Part shown: positions 19,198-28,454 of the stretch, piece after piece
Layout: each line of letters starts with the position of its first letter
Position numbering within the stretch: the stretch's first letter is position 1
Assembly: GCA_018970215.1 (NCBI GenBank)
Contig: JAGWWX010000010.1
Span: 1 to 36,983 of the forward strand
Direction of reading: 5' to 3'
Length of the DNA stretch: 36,983 nt
Origin: Acidobacteriota bacterium
GTDB taxonomy: Bacteria; Actinomycetota; Acidimicrobiia; Acidimicrobiales; RAAP-2
Made by a program: the position numbers and the translations under genes
The notes under the pieces: model-generated
Seen by the model: the letters and a program-made list of their open reading frames with translations, nothing else
Databases searched by the model: none
Told to the model about the DNA's origin: nothing

Positions 19198-22100
19198 CAA
19201 TCCTCCTCCGTGGTGTCGATGATTTCGGAGATGTCAATGACTCGCGACAGGAGATTTCCCATAGATGAGACAACGTCACCGATTCCCCAACCCTCCAAAG
19301 GGACGTACGCATCAATTTCTCGCACTTCCATGTCGCCAAACAGGAGACGCCACGTCGCCTTACCGAGAAAACGGGGCCAGGGGTTGTGCTTGAAGCCCGT
19401 GTCCTGCCACGTTTCTTCATCGCTGAGCCATGTGTCGGTGAGTTGCGAATCATTTTCAAAGGGAATGGGAGAGGTCAGATTGACGAAATAGAGATCCCCC
19501 ACCTCGTGCAAAATTTCCCGCGCCGCATCGCGATTGACGAGCACATCAAGTCGCTTACTTATGATCTCATCGTCACAAAGTGACACCACGTGCACCTCAA
19601 CGGCCGACGTATCAGGTGTCGACGCTCGAACGGCGAGAGCTTGCACCCATAAGTCAAAGACGTGACGTAGGCGAAGTTTCGCCGTATGAACGTACGGTAC
19701 GACCAGTGTGGAGTCACGTTGCAAAACCTCAATATCGTCAATCACGGTGATGTCACCGAGTGGAATGTGTAAGCGAATCTGAGTCCGTTGCGCATTCTCG
19801 ACAATCGCTTGGTACGCTTCGGCAAACTCTTCAGCTCGGCGCGAGAGGTCCTCCGTACCTCCGAAGAGTTCGGGTGGAATATCTCCACTGTGCACCAGTG
19901 ACTGGCGGGCCACGTCAGTTGGTCCCTTGCCATTCTTCGAATAATCAAATAGTCGGCGCATCACTTGCGGCATTTCCCGCCGACTTATTTCGAGTGCCAG
20001 CTCGTCAAACTCCTCAACTTGCAGACTGTTATCACGAATCCCAAGAGCGAGGTCGAGGTGGGTCCCCACGGGGTCGCGGAGGAAATTCGAGATCTCGCGC
20101 AACGTGAGTTCTCGAAGTGACGACGTCGGAGAAGGAAGTCGAAGTTCTGGTGAGATTCTTTGTGGCGAGGCTCCAATCACAATCTGCTGGTCGAGGTTGC
20201 TATGCGACCATGATCCTTGTATTACTCGGGTGGCGCGGAGTTCGGAGAAAATAGGCGATGCTGGGTCAAAGTTTTCTCGACTAAAGCCATGGCGAGGATG
20301 CCGGACCACGAGCGGGTCGGCACCATTCAGAATTTGCGCCACTGCCTGGCGATACTCCGCAAACGCAGTGCCGAATTCGACTTCTTTGTTATTTGTCAAA
20401 TCGCGATAGGTACGAAAAATGGTGAGTCGCTCCTGTGTGCTGAGTAGAAGCTCACTCAGCCGACTACGTGCATCGTCATGTGGTGCAATATCACCGACGA
20501 TCTTTTCTCGTCGACGAAGATCATCGTGACCCCAATCGGGTCGTGAAAATGCTTCATCGTCAAAGCCCACGACATACACGGCCCGGAACGGCGTCCATCG
20601 CAAGGTATCGGCCGACGTAATCGTTATTCCGCCCGTCAAAAGACGCGATACCCCGCCAGAGGAGCTCCACGAGTCCTCGAGAATGGCAAGGAAGTCCACA
20701 TAGTTGATGTCAACATCAATCGAGTTAGAAATCTCGCGTAGTTCGGTGAGCGCACGCGTTACTCGGGCGGCTTCATGTTGATCGTCGCCCAGCGGCACAA
20801 TCAGCGCACCCACGAACTGATCGAACCACGTTAACCATTCAGAAAGAGAGTGAGGCGTGGTGATGCGGCGAGTGGCATCTTCCAGCACGTCAACAATCTC
20901 TGCAAGATTGCCGAGAAGATCAATCTTTCCAGCGAGAACCTCAACGGGTAGCACGCGGCGAACATCGCGGAGGTTCGGATTGAGTACGGTGACGCCGAGA
21001 TAGAGGCGTTCGAGTCCCGCACGCCACGTGTTGATGTCGCCCAGATCGTTCAGCCCAAACTGGACACGATGTTCAGCTGACAGCCCCCAGCGAATTCCCG
21101 CTTCCTTGGTCCAGGCCGACACGATGTCAAGTTCATCACTACCGAGCCGACGCCGGTTCGCAACTGGCGGCGCTTCGAGTAGTGAAAGTACGTCCGTTCG
21201 AGTACATCGACTTCGAACGACGTTCAGAGCTTGGCGAACGGCGCGGAGATACGCGCCTTCGGCTGTTAATCGTGGGTCGCTGATGCGATAGGCGAGAGAG
21301 GGTTGAGGTGATTCCGTTGCGTCGTAGCGGGGCGCACCAAAGGCGGTACGAATCAATGGAGCAAAAAGCTCGATATCAGAACACACCACCAAAATGTCCG
21401 ATTCATTGAGAGGGTTCGACGGGGCTGCATTCTCCAAATCGTGGCGAATGGCATCCCGGAGTACTTCCGCTTGTCGCATGGGGCCGTGACACCAATGCTC
21501 AACAATGCTCGGCGGCGTCGAATCGAGAGTCTCCTTGACATCGTCTCGGCGCAATGTGTACTGCAGGGCAGAGAGAAGAGACGTCGGTGTGGCGACCTCA
21601 GCTACCCGCCGATCAACAGTTTCGGCTTTCTTGAGTAACTCCTCAATAATTGGCGCGTTGGCGCGAGGTAAGCCACCCCACATCTGCAGGAGTTCACTGC
21701 GAAAACCGGCACCCTTGCCCACATTTTCCACGACCTCGTCATCAAAGCCGTGAACTAAGAACATCGTGACGTCAATGTGGCGGGCAATCGCCACAATCGT
21801 GTCGACGTATCGCGTGCCTCCGGGGAACGCTGTAACTCCGAATACGCTCAGGCGTTCGCGATTCGGCCACTCATCGCGGAGAGGAATGTCTAATCCAGAA
21901 AAACGATCCAAAGCGGCCGACCAGCGCTCCGGTGGACTTGGCAGGTCAATATGACGTCGGACCGCCCGCCACACATCGGACTGCTCCTTTTCGATACGTG
22001 GCCATACATCGTGCTCCTCCTCGGTAGGAGCCTCTTTCGTAACAACCTGGCCAGTCGCCCACGACTCAACCATGTCGGGACGCCATACGTGATAGCGGTC

Positions 22101-22538
22101 AAAGAGATCGGCGAAGTGGCGCGCCCGAGCCATCACTACCTTGCCGTCGTCGGAAAGAATCGGACGGGCGACACTGTCACCAGGATGATTCTGGGCCCAT
22201 TGCATCACGTGAAACGTCAGTTCAGGCAGCGACCACGGATCGCTCGCTCGGCCGTGGATTTCACGTAGATGAGGGAGCAGTATTCGCTGTGTCAGAGCGC
22301 CGGGAAATTCGTGTCGCCAGTTAGCAACGATGCCGTCACGTCGCCCGCGCGTTGTCGCTCCGACTCGTTGCCCCAGTTCATGTCGAAGCCACTGTCGTGT
22401 GCCAACCGACGGCGTGACTACCCATTCGGGCGCTAACGCCCTCTCCAGTACATCGCCTTTCGTCAGTGGGGTGGAGAGGTGCGCAGCGAGTTCATCGACG
22501 AGCTCGGCGTACGACGACCGAATGACAACCTTTAACAC
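19197..22538 (-). CDS. recC: RecBCD exonuclease V subunit RecC (Chi recognition/scaffold)
   Basis: This roughly 1113-aa protein has the RecC layout: an N-terminal inactive helicase (with VTPSVGTRQWL), a central helicase-like part (DILVVCSDIELFAPLI, GGITITSADTLRWTPFRAVYVVGFDDEAF) and a C-terminal inactive nuclease-like domain. RecC splits the duplex and reads Chi. The start is uncertain: GTG 22538 gives the usual family beginning (VLKVVIRSSYAELVDELA), while a TTG at 22586 would add 16 residues. No ribosome-binding site or -10 stands out for either. The order recC-recB-recD is the mycobacterial one. Confidence 0.93.
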   Translation of the reverse strand: MLKVVIRSSYAELVDELAAHLSTPLTKGDVLERALAPEWVVTPSVGTRQWLRHELGQRVGATTRGRRDGIVANWRHEFPGALTQRILLPHLREIHGRASDPWSLPELTFHVMQWAQNHPGDSVARPILSDDGKVVMARARHFADLFDRYHVWRPDMVESWATGQVVTKEAPTEEEHDVWPRIEKEQSDVWRAVRRHIDLPSPPERWSAALDRFSGLDIPLRDEWPNRERLSVFGVTAFPGGTRYVDTIVAIARHIDVTMFLVHGFDDEVVENVGKGAGFRSELLQMWGGLPRANAPIIEELLKKAETVDRRVAEVATPTSLLSALQYTLRRDDVKETLDSTPPSIVEHWCHGPMRQAEVLRDAIRHDLENAAPSNPLNESDILVVCSDIELFAPLIRTAFGAPRYDATESPQPSLAYRISDPRLTAEGAYLRAVRQALNVVRSRCTRTDVLSLLEAPPVANRRRLGSDELDIVSAWTKEAGIRWGLSAEHRVQFGLNDLGDINTWRAGLERLYLGVTVLNPNLRDVRRVLPVEVLAGKIDLLGNLAEIVDVLEDATRRITTPHSLSEWLTWFDQFVGALIVPLGDDQHEAARVTRALTELREISNSIDVDINYVDFLAILEDSWSSSGGVSRLLTGGITITSADTLRWTPFRAVYVVGFDDEAFSRPDWGHDDLRRREKIVGDIAPHDDARSRLSELLLSTQERLTIFRTYRDLTNNKEVEFGTAFAEYRQAVAQILNGADPLVVRHPRHGFSRENFDPASPIFSELRATRVIQGSWSHSNLDQQIVIGASPQRISPELRLPSPTSSLRELTLREISNFLRDPVGTHLDLALGIRDNSLQVEEFDELALEISRREMPQVMRRLFDYSKNGKGPTDVARQSLVHSGDIPPELFGGTEDLSRRAEEFAEAYQAIVENAQRTQIRLHIPLGDITVIDDIEVLQRDSTLVVPYVHTAKLRLRHVFDLWVQALAVRASTPDTSAVEVHVVSLCDDEIISKRLDVLVNRDAAREILHEVGDLYFVNLTSPIPFENDSQLTDTWLSDEETWQDTGFKHNPWPRFLGKATWRLLFGDMEVREIDAYVPLEGWGIGDVVSSMGNLLSRVIDISEIIDTTEED

Positions 22539-22656
22539 GCTGTGGGCTTTTTGCTGCGAATCACACTCAGTACGGTACCGAGCCAATGTGACACACCGTG
22601 GGGTTTGGTGTCACAGCCTTCCGGCACAGTTGATTTATCTCTTGAAAGGAGTACCG

Positions 22657-23124
22657 GTGGAGTTCACCATGTCTGCCCAGCTCACCATTGGGTCGTTGCC
22701 CAACCCGGAAGAAATCGATCGCTACGTTGCGCCAATTAATGGATTTACCTACGCCGAACAAAGCGACGACGGAGTGAACTGGCATATTTCTGAGTTTTTT
22801 GTGGAGGATGGCGCATCCTGGAGCTGCGTACTTCCTGACATTGCCTTTGTAGAAGGTGTGCTCTTCGCCGCGTGCTACATCCACGACGACGTCGATGCCG
22901 ACGACGCCCTCTCGGCCTTAGCCGAAGTTGTCAACGGTGAAACGGAGTTCACCGAAGCGCTCGGTCAGTTTGCCATCACTACGGCGCAGCGGGTGGCTGC
23001 GAAATACCACTGGACGGTGACCCGCTGGCCCCACGCAGACTTCTTTGCTTCATGCCATCTCGTTGATTTCCCCGCCGACACGCTCTACTTTCTCCACTCA
23101 TATAGCGATCTACACGACGAGTGA
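22657..23124 (+). CDS. orphan acidic protein beside recC (YbjN/antitoxin-size, unassigned)
   Basis: This 155-aa strongly acidic protein is not recognised with confidence. It shows alternating beta segments (VNWHISEFFVEDGASWSCVLPDIAF, cut here by my reading into two strands) and a helical stretch rich in Asp/Ala (DDVDADDALSAL), and it ends LHSYSDLHDE. The start is GTG 22657 with AGGAG 5 nt upstream. ATG 22669 is in frame. It is divergent from recC across about 118 bp and is followed after 27 nt by the F420-type oxidoreductase. Its leader closely matches that of the orphan gene at 12787. Confidence 0.75.
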   Translation: MEFTMSAQLTIGSLPNPEEIDRYVAPINGFTYAEQSDDGVNWHISEFFVEDGASWSCVLPDIAFVEGVLFAACYIHDDVDADDALSALAEVVNGETEFTEALGQFAITTAQRVAAKYHWTVTRWPHADFFASCHLVDFPADTLYFLHSYSDLHDE

Positions 23125-23151
23125 ACTACGGTGAGTCGGACGAGGTGAGTT

Positions 23152-24075
23152 ATGCAACCATTCCGATTTGCCGTTCAAGTTTCAAAAGCCGATTCCGCGA
23201 CTTCATGGAGAAATCTGGCACGCAAAGTCGAAGATCTCGGATACTCCACGCTTTTCATCCCCGACCACTTTGACGACCAATTCGGCCCACTCGTTGCGCT
23301 GACGGTCGCGGCCGAATCGACATCACGACTTCGCGTCGGGTCACTCGTTTTCGGCAATGACTACCGGCACCCCGTTGTTCTCGCTAAAGAGATTGCCACC
23401 TTGGCGGTGATGTCCGACAATCGGGTGGAGTTCGGGCTGGGCGCGGGCTGGATGTCAAGCGACTACCGGTCGTCGGGAATCTCCGAAGATCGACCGGGGG
23501 TACGCGTCAGCCGAATGGAAGAAGCCCTCACCCTCTACACGTCGTTATGGACTCACGGGACAGCGTCACTCGACGGGGAGCACTACCACGTTACCGACGC
23601 CGTGCTGACGCCGCCCTTGGCACAACGACCACCCATCATCATTGGCGGCGGGAGTCCTCGGGTACTCGGTATTGCCGCGCGACACGCCGACATCGTGGGG
23701 GTGAATCCCAACCTCGCCGCAGGATACATAGGTCGAGAAGTCATTGAGTCAACGCAAGCGGAGTACTTCGACGAGCGAGTGCGCTGGGTTGCGGAAGCGG
23801 CGGGCGACCGATTTGCCGAACTAGAGCTACAGATACTGACGTTCTTTGTCACAGTAACTAATGAACGACAGAGCGCAATTGACGGACTCGCGGCCATGAT
23901 GGGCGTGACGAGTGAGCAGGTTGCCGAAACGCCCGTGGCGCTCATTGGCTCTATTGACCATATGGTCGAAACGCTGCAGATGCGGCGCGAGAGATTTGGG
24001 TTTAATTACGTTGTGGTGCATGAAGCCGAAATGGAAGCGTTTGCCCACGTGGTGGCAGCCCTCACGGGGCGTTAG
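23152..24075 (+). CDS. F420-dependent LLM-class oxidoreductase
   Basis: The 307-aa product has the luciferase-like monooxygenase barrel: FRFAVQVS at the N-terminus, LGYSTLFIPDHF, RLRVGSLVFGNDYRHP, VEFGLGAGW and a final hydrophobic strand NYVVVHEAEMEAF. It most resembles the actinobacterial TIGR03621-type F420 family (MSMEG_2516-like). It would transfer hydride with cofactor F420 to an unknown substrate. GAGGTGAG lies just before the ATG. The last 14 nt overlap the convergent MBL gene. Confidence 0.9.
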   Translation: MQPFRFAVQVSKADSATSWRNLARKVEDLGYSTLFIPDHFDDQFGPLVALTVAAESTSRLRVGSLVFGNDYRHPVVLAKEIATLAVMSDNRVEFGLGAGWMSSDYRSSGISEDRPGVRVSRMEEALTLYTSLWTHGTASLDGEHYHVTDAVLTPPLAQRPPIIIGGGSPRVLGIAARHADIVGVNPNLAAGYIGREVIESTQAEYFDERVRWVAEAAGDRFAELELQILTFFVTVTNERQSAIDGLAAMMGVTSEQVAETPVALIGSIDHMVETLQMRRERFGFNYVVVHEAEMEAFAHVVAALTGR

Positions 24076-25360
24076 TTTCAGCCGCTTCCACGATCACTTG
24101 ACTCTCGCGGGCCGCTGACCGGAAAATTCCTTGCGCCATTAGCGACGACTCGCTCCGACGACGCAACGTGTAGATCTCGGCCCGCTCTCGGTGGATCCCG
24201 GGATCATCAGGTGCCGCCCACCCCGCGATGTCCGCGAGGTGGCACGCGAGGCGGATATCGCTAGCGGCTAACTCACGCGCCCGGGCGATGACCACCTCAG
24301 CACCACCGGCGAGACGAGCAATCTCCTCTCCCACGGCCGCATCGGGAGCAGGCTTGAGTCGTGACGCGGTACCGTCCCACCAGCCGCCGTACAGTCGCCA
24401 GATATTGCGAATGACGAACTCCGGTTCGTCGTAGTACGGACGAAGATACGGTTTGGCCAGGGTCTCTTGAGGCACTGATACAGAGTGAATAATCGCATCG
24501 AGCTTCTCGCCCGCATTCATCATTGCCACCACTTGCGACACCACGCTTTCGAGGGTTGTCGCAATGTCGTCAAGTACCCGCGCAATTCGATCTTTGCCCT
24601 CGATGGGTAGGCCGTGCGCGGGAAGCAACAGCTCTGGTTCTTGAGCGATCATGCGACGCAGTGACTGCGCCCACTCCAAGGCGTACCGCTGGACTTTTTG
24701 CGGGTTCCCCGCATTCGGGTAGTTCCAAATGATGAAGTCACCCGTAAAGACCCACTTCTTATCGGGGACAAACGCCCAGAGGTGATCGTCGGTCTCTCCC
24801 CGACCGTGATGAAACTCCACCGTGGTGTCACCAAATGTCATCGACGCGAAGTCGTCCACCACGTGGGTGGGCCGGAGAGTAGATGACGGCAAGAATCGCT
24901 TCCCTCCACCTACTTCGAGCCCCATCTCCGATGGGATTCCACCAAACTGACGCTGATTAATGGCGAGGTTCCAGTTATTCGTGTAGTCGTAACGATCAAG
25001 CCGGCGTGCCACGTTGAGATGTCCAATAACCGACGGCGTGGGATCACCTCGCCGTTCGGCATCACCGGCGAAGGCGAAACTGCCACCTACGTGATCCGCG
25101 TGACCGTGGGTATAAAAGAGGTGGGCGACCGGTTGGGAACTCCACTGACGAAGTGACGCCACGACCCATTCGCCACTACCCACTCCCGAAGCGTCGGCCA
25201 CGAAGAGCCCATCGCCGGTGTCCCATACGACCGAGTGCGAGAAGCTCTCAACAATGGCTAGTCCGTCGGCTAGTTCGCTGAGTTCGTTCGTCACGCGATT
25301 CACCGGTTCATCGACGACCCCCGAATCGATAACTTTGGTACTCAGTTCTAACGGGTGCAT
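24062..25360 (-). CDS. alkylsulfatase-type MBL-fold hydrolase (canonical site)
   Basis: The 432-aa MBL-fold protein has an intact metal motif THGHADH (84-90), then GRGETDDHLW, the Asp in FTGDFI and the His in PAHGLP. An alkylsulfatase dimerisation-like helical region fills the C-terminal part (about 280-432). Unlike the gene at 2022 it lacks a clear SCP2-like domain. It is probably an alkyl sulfate or related ester hydrolase. ATG 25360 is chosen because TACGCT lies exactly 6 nt upstream (leaderless). The longer reading to 25513 would run through the divergent neighbour's start. Confidence 0.88.
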   Translation of the reverse strand: MHPLELSTKVIDSGVVDEPVNRVTNELSELADGLAIVESFSHSVVWDTGDGLFVADASGVGSGEWVVASLRQWSSQPVAHLFYTHGHADHVGGSFAFAGDAERRGDPTPSVIGHLNVARRLDRYDYTNNWNLAINQRQFGGIPSEMGLEVGGGKRFLPSSTLRPTHVVDDFASMTFGDTTVEFHHGRGETDDHLWAFVPDKKWVFTGDFIIWNYPNAGNPQKVQRYALEWAQSLRRMIAQEPELLLPAHGLPIEGKDRIARVLDDIATTLESVVSQVVAMMNAGEKLDAIIHSVSVPQETLAKPYLRPYYDEPEFVIRNIWRLYGGWWDGTASRLKPAPDAAVGEEIARLAGGAEVVIARARELAASDIRLACHLADIAGWAAPDDPGIHRERAEIYTLRRRSESSLMAQGIFRSAARESQVIVEAAETNAP

Positions 25361-25366
25361 GGTGTA

Positions 25367-25372
25367 AGCGTA
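25367..25372 (-). promoter_or_regulatory. -10 hexamer TACGCT, leaderless start of the MBL gene
   Basis: Minus-strand TACGCT, 6 nt, then ATG at 25360. No Shine-Dalgarno sequence is present. Confidence 0.5.
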
Positions 25373-25455
25373 GGTCGCGAACGGCGCCGCATTCCGCTCC
25401 TGGCGTTCATCGACCGCCAGAATGGTGCACACGGAGTAACAAAGACTGGGGAGCT

Positions 25456-26382
25456 GTGATTGAAAACCGCGTAACCGCACTACTGGGAAGTCGTTACCCC
25501 ATCGTCCAGGCACCGATGGGGTGGATCGCTCGCAGTGCCCTGGCGTCGGCCGTCTCCAACGCGGGGGGCATGGGCATTATCGAAACGTCGTCAGGCGAGC
25601 TCGACAACGTGAAGAGTGAGATTCAACGTATGGGCGAATTGACCGATCAGCCGTTCGGCGTCAATATTGCGCAGGCCTTCGTTCGCGACCCACACATTGT
25701 GGATTTCGTGATTGACAACGGCGTCAAATTCGTCACCACGTCAGCCGGTGATCCCACCAAATACACTGCCGCGTTAAAGGCAGCAGGTCTCACCGTTTTT
25801 CACGTCGTCCCTACGTTGGCGGCCGCTCTAAAAGCGGTTGACGCCGGAGTGGATGGCCTCGTCGTGGAGGGCGGCGAGGGCGGCGGTTTTAAGAACCCGC
25901 GTGATGTTTCTCTCATGGTCTTGCTCCCGCTGATCGCCTCAAAGGTTGATGTGCCTCTCATTGCCGCCGGTGGTATCACCGACGGCGTATCCATGGCAGC
26001 AGCTTTTGCGTTGGGCGCCGAAGGCGTACAGATGGGGACACGAATGGTGGCTGCCCTCGAGTCCCCCGTGCACGAGAATTGGAAGGCGGCCATCGTTAGC
26101 GCCGCCGAGACCGACACCGTCTTTTTAAATCGCTTCTCCCGACCGGCGTTACGGGCACTTCGAACCGAGCGAACAACCCGCTTGGAGCGCGAAGAGTCGG
26201 TATCGATGGCGGAGTTTGCCCATATCACCGACTTGTATTTCGGAGGGGATCTCGAAGCCTCCATTGCTCTTGGCGGGCAAGTCATGGGGCGTATCGAATC
26301 GGTAATCTCCGTCCGCGCGATTATTGAGTCCACAATGTCTGAATTTCACGCGACATTGCGGCGACTCCGCCCCACTCCATAG
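25456..26382 (+). CDS. nitronate monooxygenase (2-nitropropane dioxygenase family)
   Basis: This 308-aa FMN TIM-barrel protein has YPIVQAPMGWIA at the start, an FMN-binding LVVEGGEGGG, LIAAGGITDG and GAEGVQMGTRM. These are family hallmarks. It oxidises alkyl nitronates or is a related flavin reductase (FabK-like enoyl reductases share the fold). The GTG start at 25456 has GGGGAG only 2 nt upstream, an unusually short spacing, but no other start fits. It is divergent from the MBL gene. Confidence 0.92.
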   Translation: MIENRVTALLGSRYPIVQAPMGWIARSALASAVSNAGGMGIIETSSGELDNVKSEIQRMGELTDQPFGVNIAQAFVRDPHIVDFVIDNGVKFVTTSAGDPTKYTAALKAAGLTVFHVVPTLAAALKAVDAGVDGLVVEGGEGGGFKNPRDVSLMVLLPLIASKVDVPLIAAGGITDGVSMAAAFALGAEGVQMGTRMVAALESPVHENWKAAIVSAAETDTVFLNRFSRPALRALRTERTTRLEREESVSMAEFAHITDLYFGGDLEASIALGGQVMGRIESVISVRAIIESTMSEFHATLRRLRPTP

Positions 26383-26454
26383 CCCAACGGAGCCTTTCTC
26401 CCGCGAGGGGCAGTCACGTCCTACTATCAACGTGACGTACTCCAGGGGGTATTT

Positions 26455-28419
26455 ATGCGCCGGTTCTTGTCCATTGTCACTCTCGTCGGCGGTGCAGTTG
26501 TGCCCTTAAGCGCAACTGCTCACGCCGCAACGACGACGCAAACCATTCAAGGGAAAGTCATTGCAGCCCCTGGCCAAAGTGCGCAGAACTTTCGAATTGC
26601 CTTTGTCGCCGCTCGCGGTTCGAGCAAACTTCAACGACTCACTGCCGCTGGAACGTTTTCCTTCACTGTTCCCAAGACTGTTGTCTACGGTTCAACTCTT
26701 CAGATTATTCGTCCCGATGGTCGCTACGCGGGACCCGTGACGTTGGCGAAAGATAATCTCATGTCGGTCGCGACGACGGCGGTGAAGTCCGCCAAGCTCG
26801 CCGTCGCTGCTCACACACAGTTCGCCGGCGTGAGCGTCAATCTCACGGGCGTCAAGTTGATTTACGACGCCGGGAAAGCCATCGGCGGGGTCGTCACGTC
26901 CGTGTCCGGCATTGGACAGCCCGCCTCCGGATCGACGTGGTATCGCAAGGCTGCCGTTCGAGCATTCGACGCTACGTCGCCGCTCGCGGGATCTCTGCCC
27001 AGCGCCAGCACGATGGGGCTGAAGCGTCCGACCCCATTCACCACCGCCGAAGCTCGACTTTTTACTGGGGCGGCGAGCGCACTCTCACCCCGTGCGGGAT
27101 CTGATGTGACCGTGACCGGCCCCGGTGGTGACCAAGACTCCGACGGAATTCCTAACTCCTTTGATGTCGACGACAACGGCAACCGTTCGCTCGATGCGGT
27201 CGACCCCAACTCGTCCGTGACAGCGGCGGCGAACCCATGGAGCGACATTCGCTTCGACTTCACCGGTGGTGGCGCCGCATTCAACGCCGGGCTCGCATCC
27301 CCGCCGTCCCTCACTGACGTCGCCACGGCAATCGGTGGCGACCAGGGGCACTACGGACTGTGGTTCTTTCTCTCCGAGGAGACCCTGAAGGCCGCCGCCG
27401 GGGCTACCGCATCATTGGACTGGGTGCGGGTGGACTGTGGCACTTTGCAGTACTGCGGTCAAAACGCTGATGGAACGGCGGTGACCTACAGCTCATCGTT
27501 CGGGGTCATCGGTGAGGCGCAAAACGCCTTTACGTCCGCGTTTGGTGATGGTCAAGTGCTGTGGTCGGCTGTCGACGGGGCCGCATTCAACTGCCCCAGT
27601 GGGACAACGAACGGCAAGTTCACTCGCTCCGACGCCAACTTGAACGGCACGGCACCACTGAACGGAATGATTCTGACGTGTCGCAATAACGGACGGGGGA
27701 CCGAACGCATCTGGAATGCCATGCTCAAACCACAGACGGGATCCGCCACGCTATCGACCTACACGCCGGGCGACGTGTACACAATCCAATACAAGGTGCA
27801 CGGTGATGCGGTACTACACACTTACACGATGACACTCGCTCCGTACTTTTTGACCGTCCCCGGTCTCGTGCGGCTCAACGGCTCGACGTCGCTCCCCACC
27901 ACGAATGGGGAAACGATTCTTCCGGACGCCGACGGCAAACTGTCGATGGTGTTCCATCGCCCTCAGCGTGCGGCTCTCGCTGGTGAGACGAACTACGACG
28001 GCAGCGCCGCCACTTTTATGGATATCGGCGGTCTGCACTATGGATTTATTATCGGTGCCGAAAATACCGAATTCGGCTGCGGCCCGACGTACTACACCGG
28101 ACTGCAGGGACTTACCACTGACGCCATCACGTCAGATGGTCAGAATCTGTGGCCGACGTCTGACTCCATGAAGACTGATCGACAAGTTGATGCTCCCGGA
28201 ACCACAGACGCTCCCGACACACTGACGCTGAAAGTGGACCTTGCGGGGTGCCTCGCCGCGATGAAGGTGAAGTTCGGGCACACCATCGATATGAGTAACT
28301 CCTACGTGACCCTGACGGCGGCGGGGGAATTTCTCACCGGGGGCGCAAATCGTTCCACTTTGATGTTCCGACTCGGCACGTTGACGGGTTCGAAATACTC
28401 CGGCAGTATTCACTACTAG
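26455..28419 (+). CDS. large secreted protein with calcium-loop segment
   Basis: The 654-aa product begins with a Sec signal peptide (MRR, hydrophobic core, cleavage likely after AHA at 24). Residues about 25-75 form a beta domain like those that modulate secreted proteins. A thrombospondin-3-like calcium loop lies at about 225-253 (DQDSDGIPNSFDVDDNGN). The rest is Gly/Thr/Ser-rich and beta-rich with six or more Cys (for example DCGTLQYCG). No catalytic motif, LPxTG or C-terminal membrane anchor is visible, so it is probably released or loosely surface-bound. AGGGGG lies 5 nt before the ATG. A TACTAT (26422-26427) may be its -10. I do not recognise the family. Confidence 0.88.
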   Translation: MRRFLSIVTLVGGAVVPLSATAHAATTTQTIQGKVIAAPGQSAQNFRIAFVAARGSSKLQRLTAAGTFSFTVPKTVVYGSTLQIIRPDGRYAGPVTLAKDNLMSVATTAVKSAKLAVAAHTQFAGVSVNLTGVKLIYDAGKAIGGVVTSVSGIGQPASGSTWYRKAAVRAFDATSPLAGSLPSASTMGLKRPTPFTTAEARLFTGAASALSPRAGSDVTVTGPGGDQDSDGIPNSFDVDDNGNRSLDAVDPNSSVTAAANPWSDIRFDFTGGGAAFNAGLASPPSLTDVATAIGGDQGHYGLWFFLSEETLKAAAGATASLDWVRVDCGTLQYCGQNADGTAVTYSSSFGVIGEAQNAFTSAFGDGQVLWSAVDGAAFNCPSGTTNGKFTRSDANLNGTAPLNGMILTCRNNGRGTERIWNAMLKPQTGSATLSTYTPGDVYTIQYKVHGDAVLHTYTMTLAPYFLTVPGLVRLNGSTSLPTTNGETILPDADGKLSMVFHRPQRAALAGETNYDGSAATFMDIGGLHYGFIIGAENTEFGCGPTYYTGLQGLTTDAITSDGQNLWPTSDSMKTDRQVDAPGTTDAPDTLTLKVDLAGCLAAMKVKFGHTIDMSNSYVTLTAAGEFLTGGANRSTLMFRLGTLTGSKYSGSIHY

Positions 28420-28442
28420 TTCCCCACGGGGAGCGCCGCTCG

Positions 28443-28448
28443 TAGTGT
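28443..28448 (+). promoter_or_regulatory. -10 hexamer TAGTGT for the S51-like gene
   Basis: TAGTGT, 6 nt, then ATG at 28455. There is no Shine-Dalgarno sequence. The same hexamer with the same spacing precedes the gene at 35254. Confidence 0.5.
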
Positions 28449-28454
28449 GTGCCT

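Noticed and set aside
22330-22656. Extension of the orphan beside recC up to 22330
   Set aside because: Most of the extension is antisense to the recC 5' end. A strong ribosome-binding site precedes GTG 22657.
25361-25513. Longer N-terminus of the second MBL protein
   Set aside because: It would overlap the start of the divergent nitronate monooxygenase and adds a Cys/Arg-rich segment not typical of the family.
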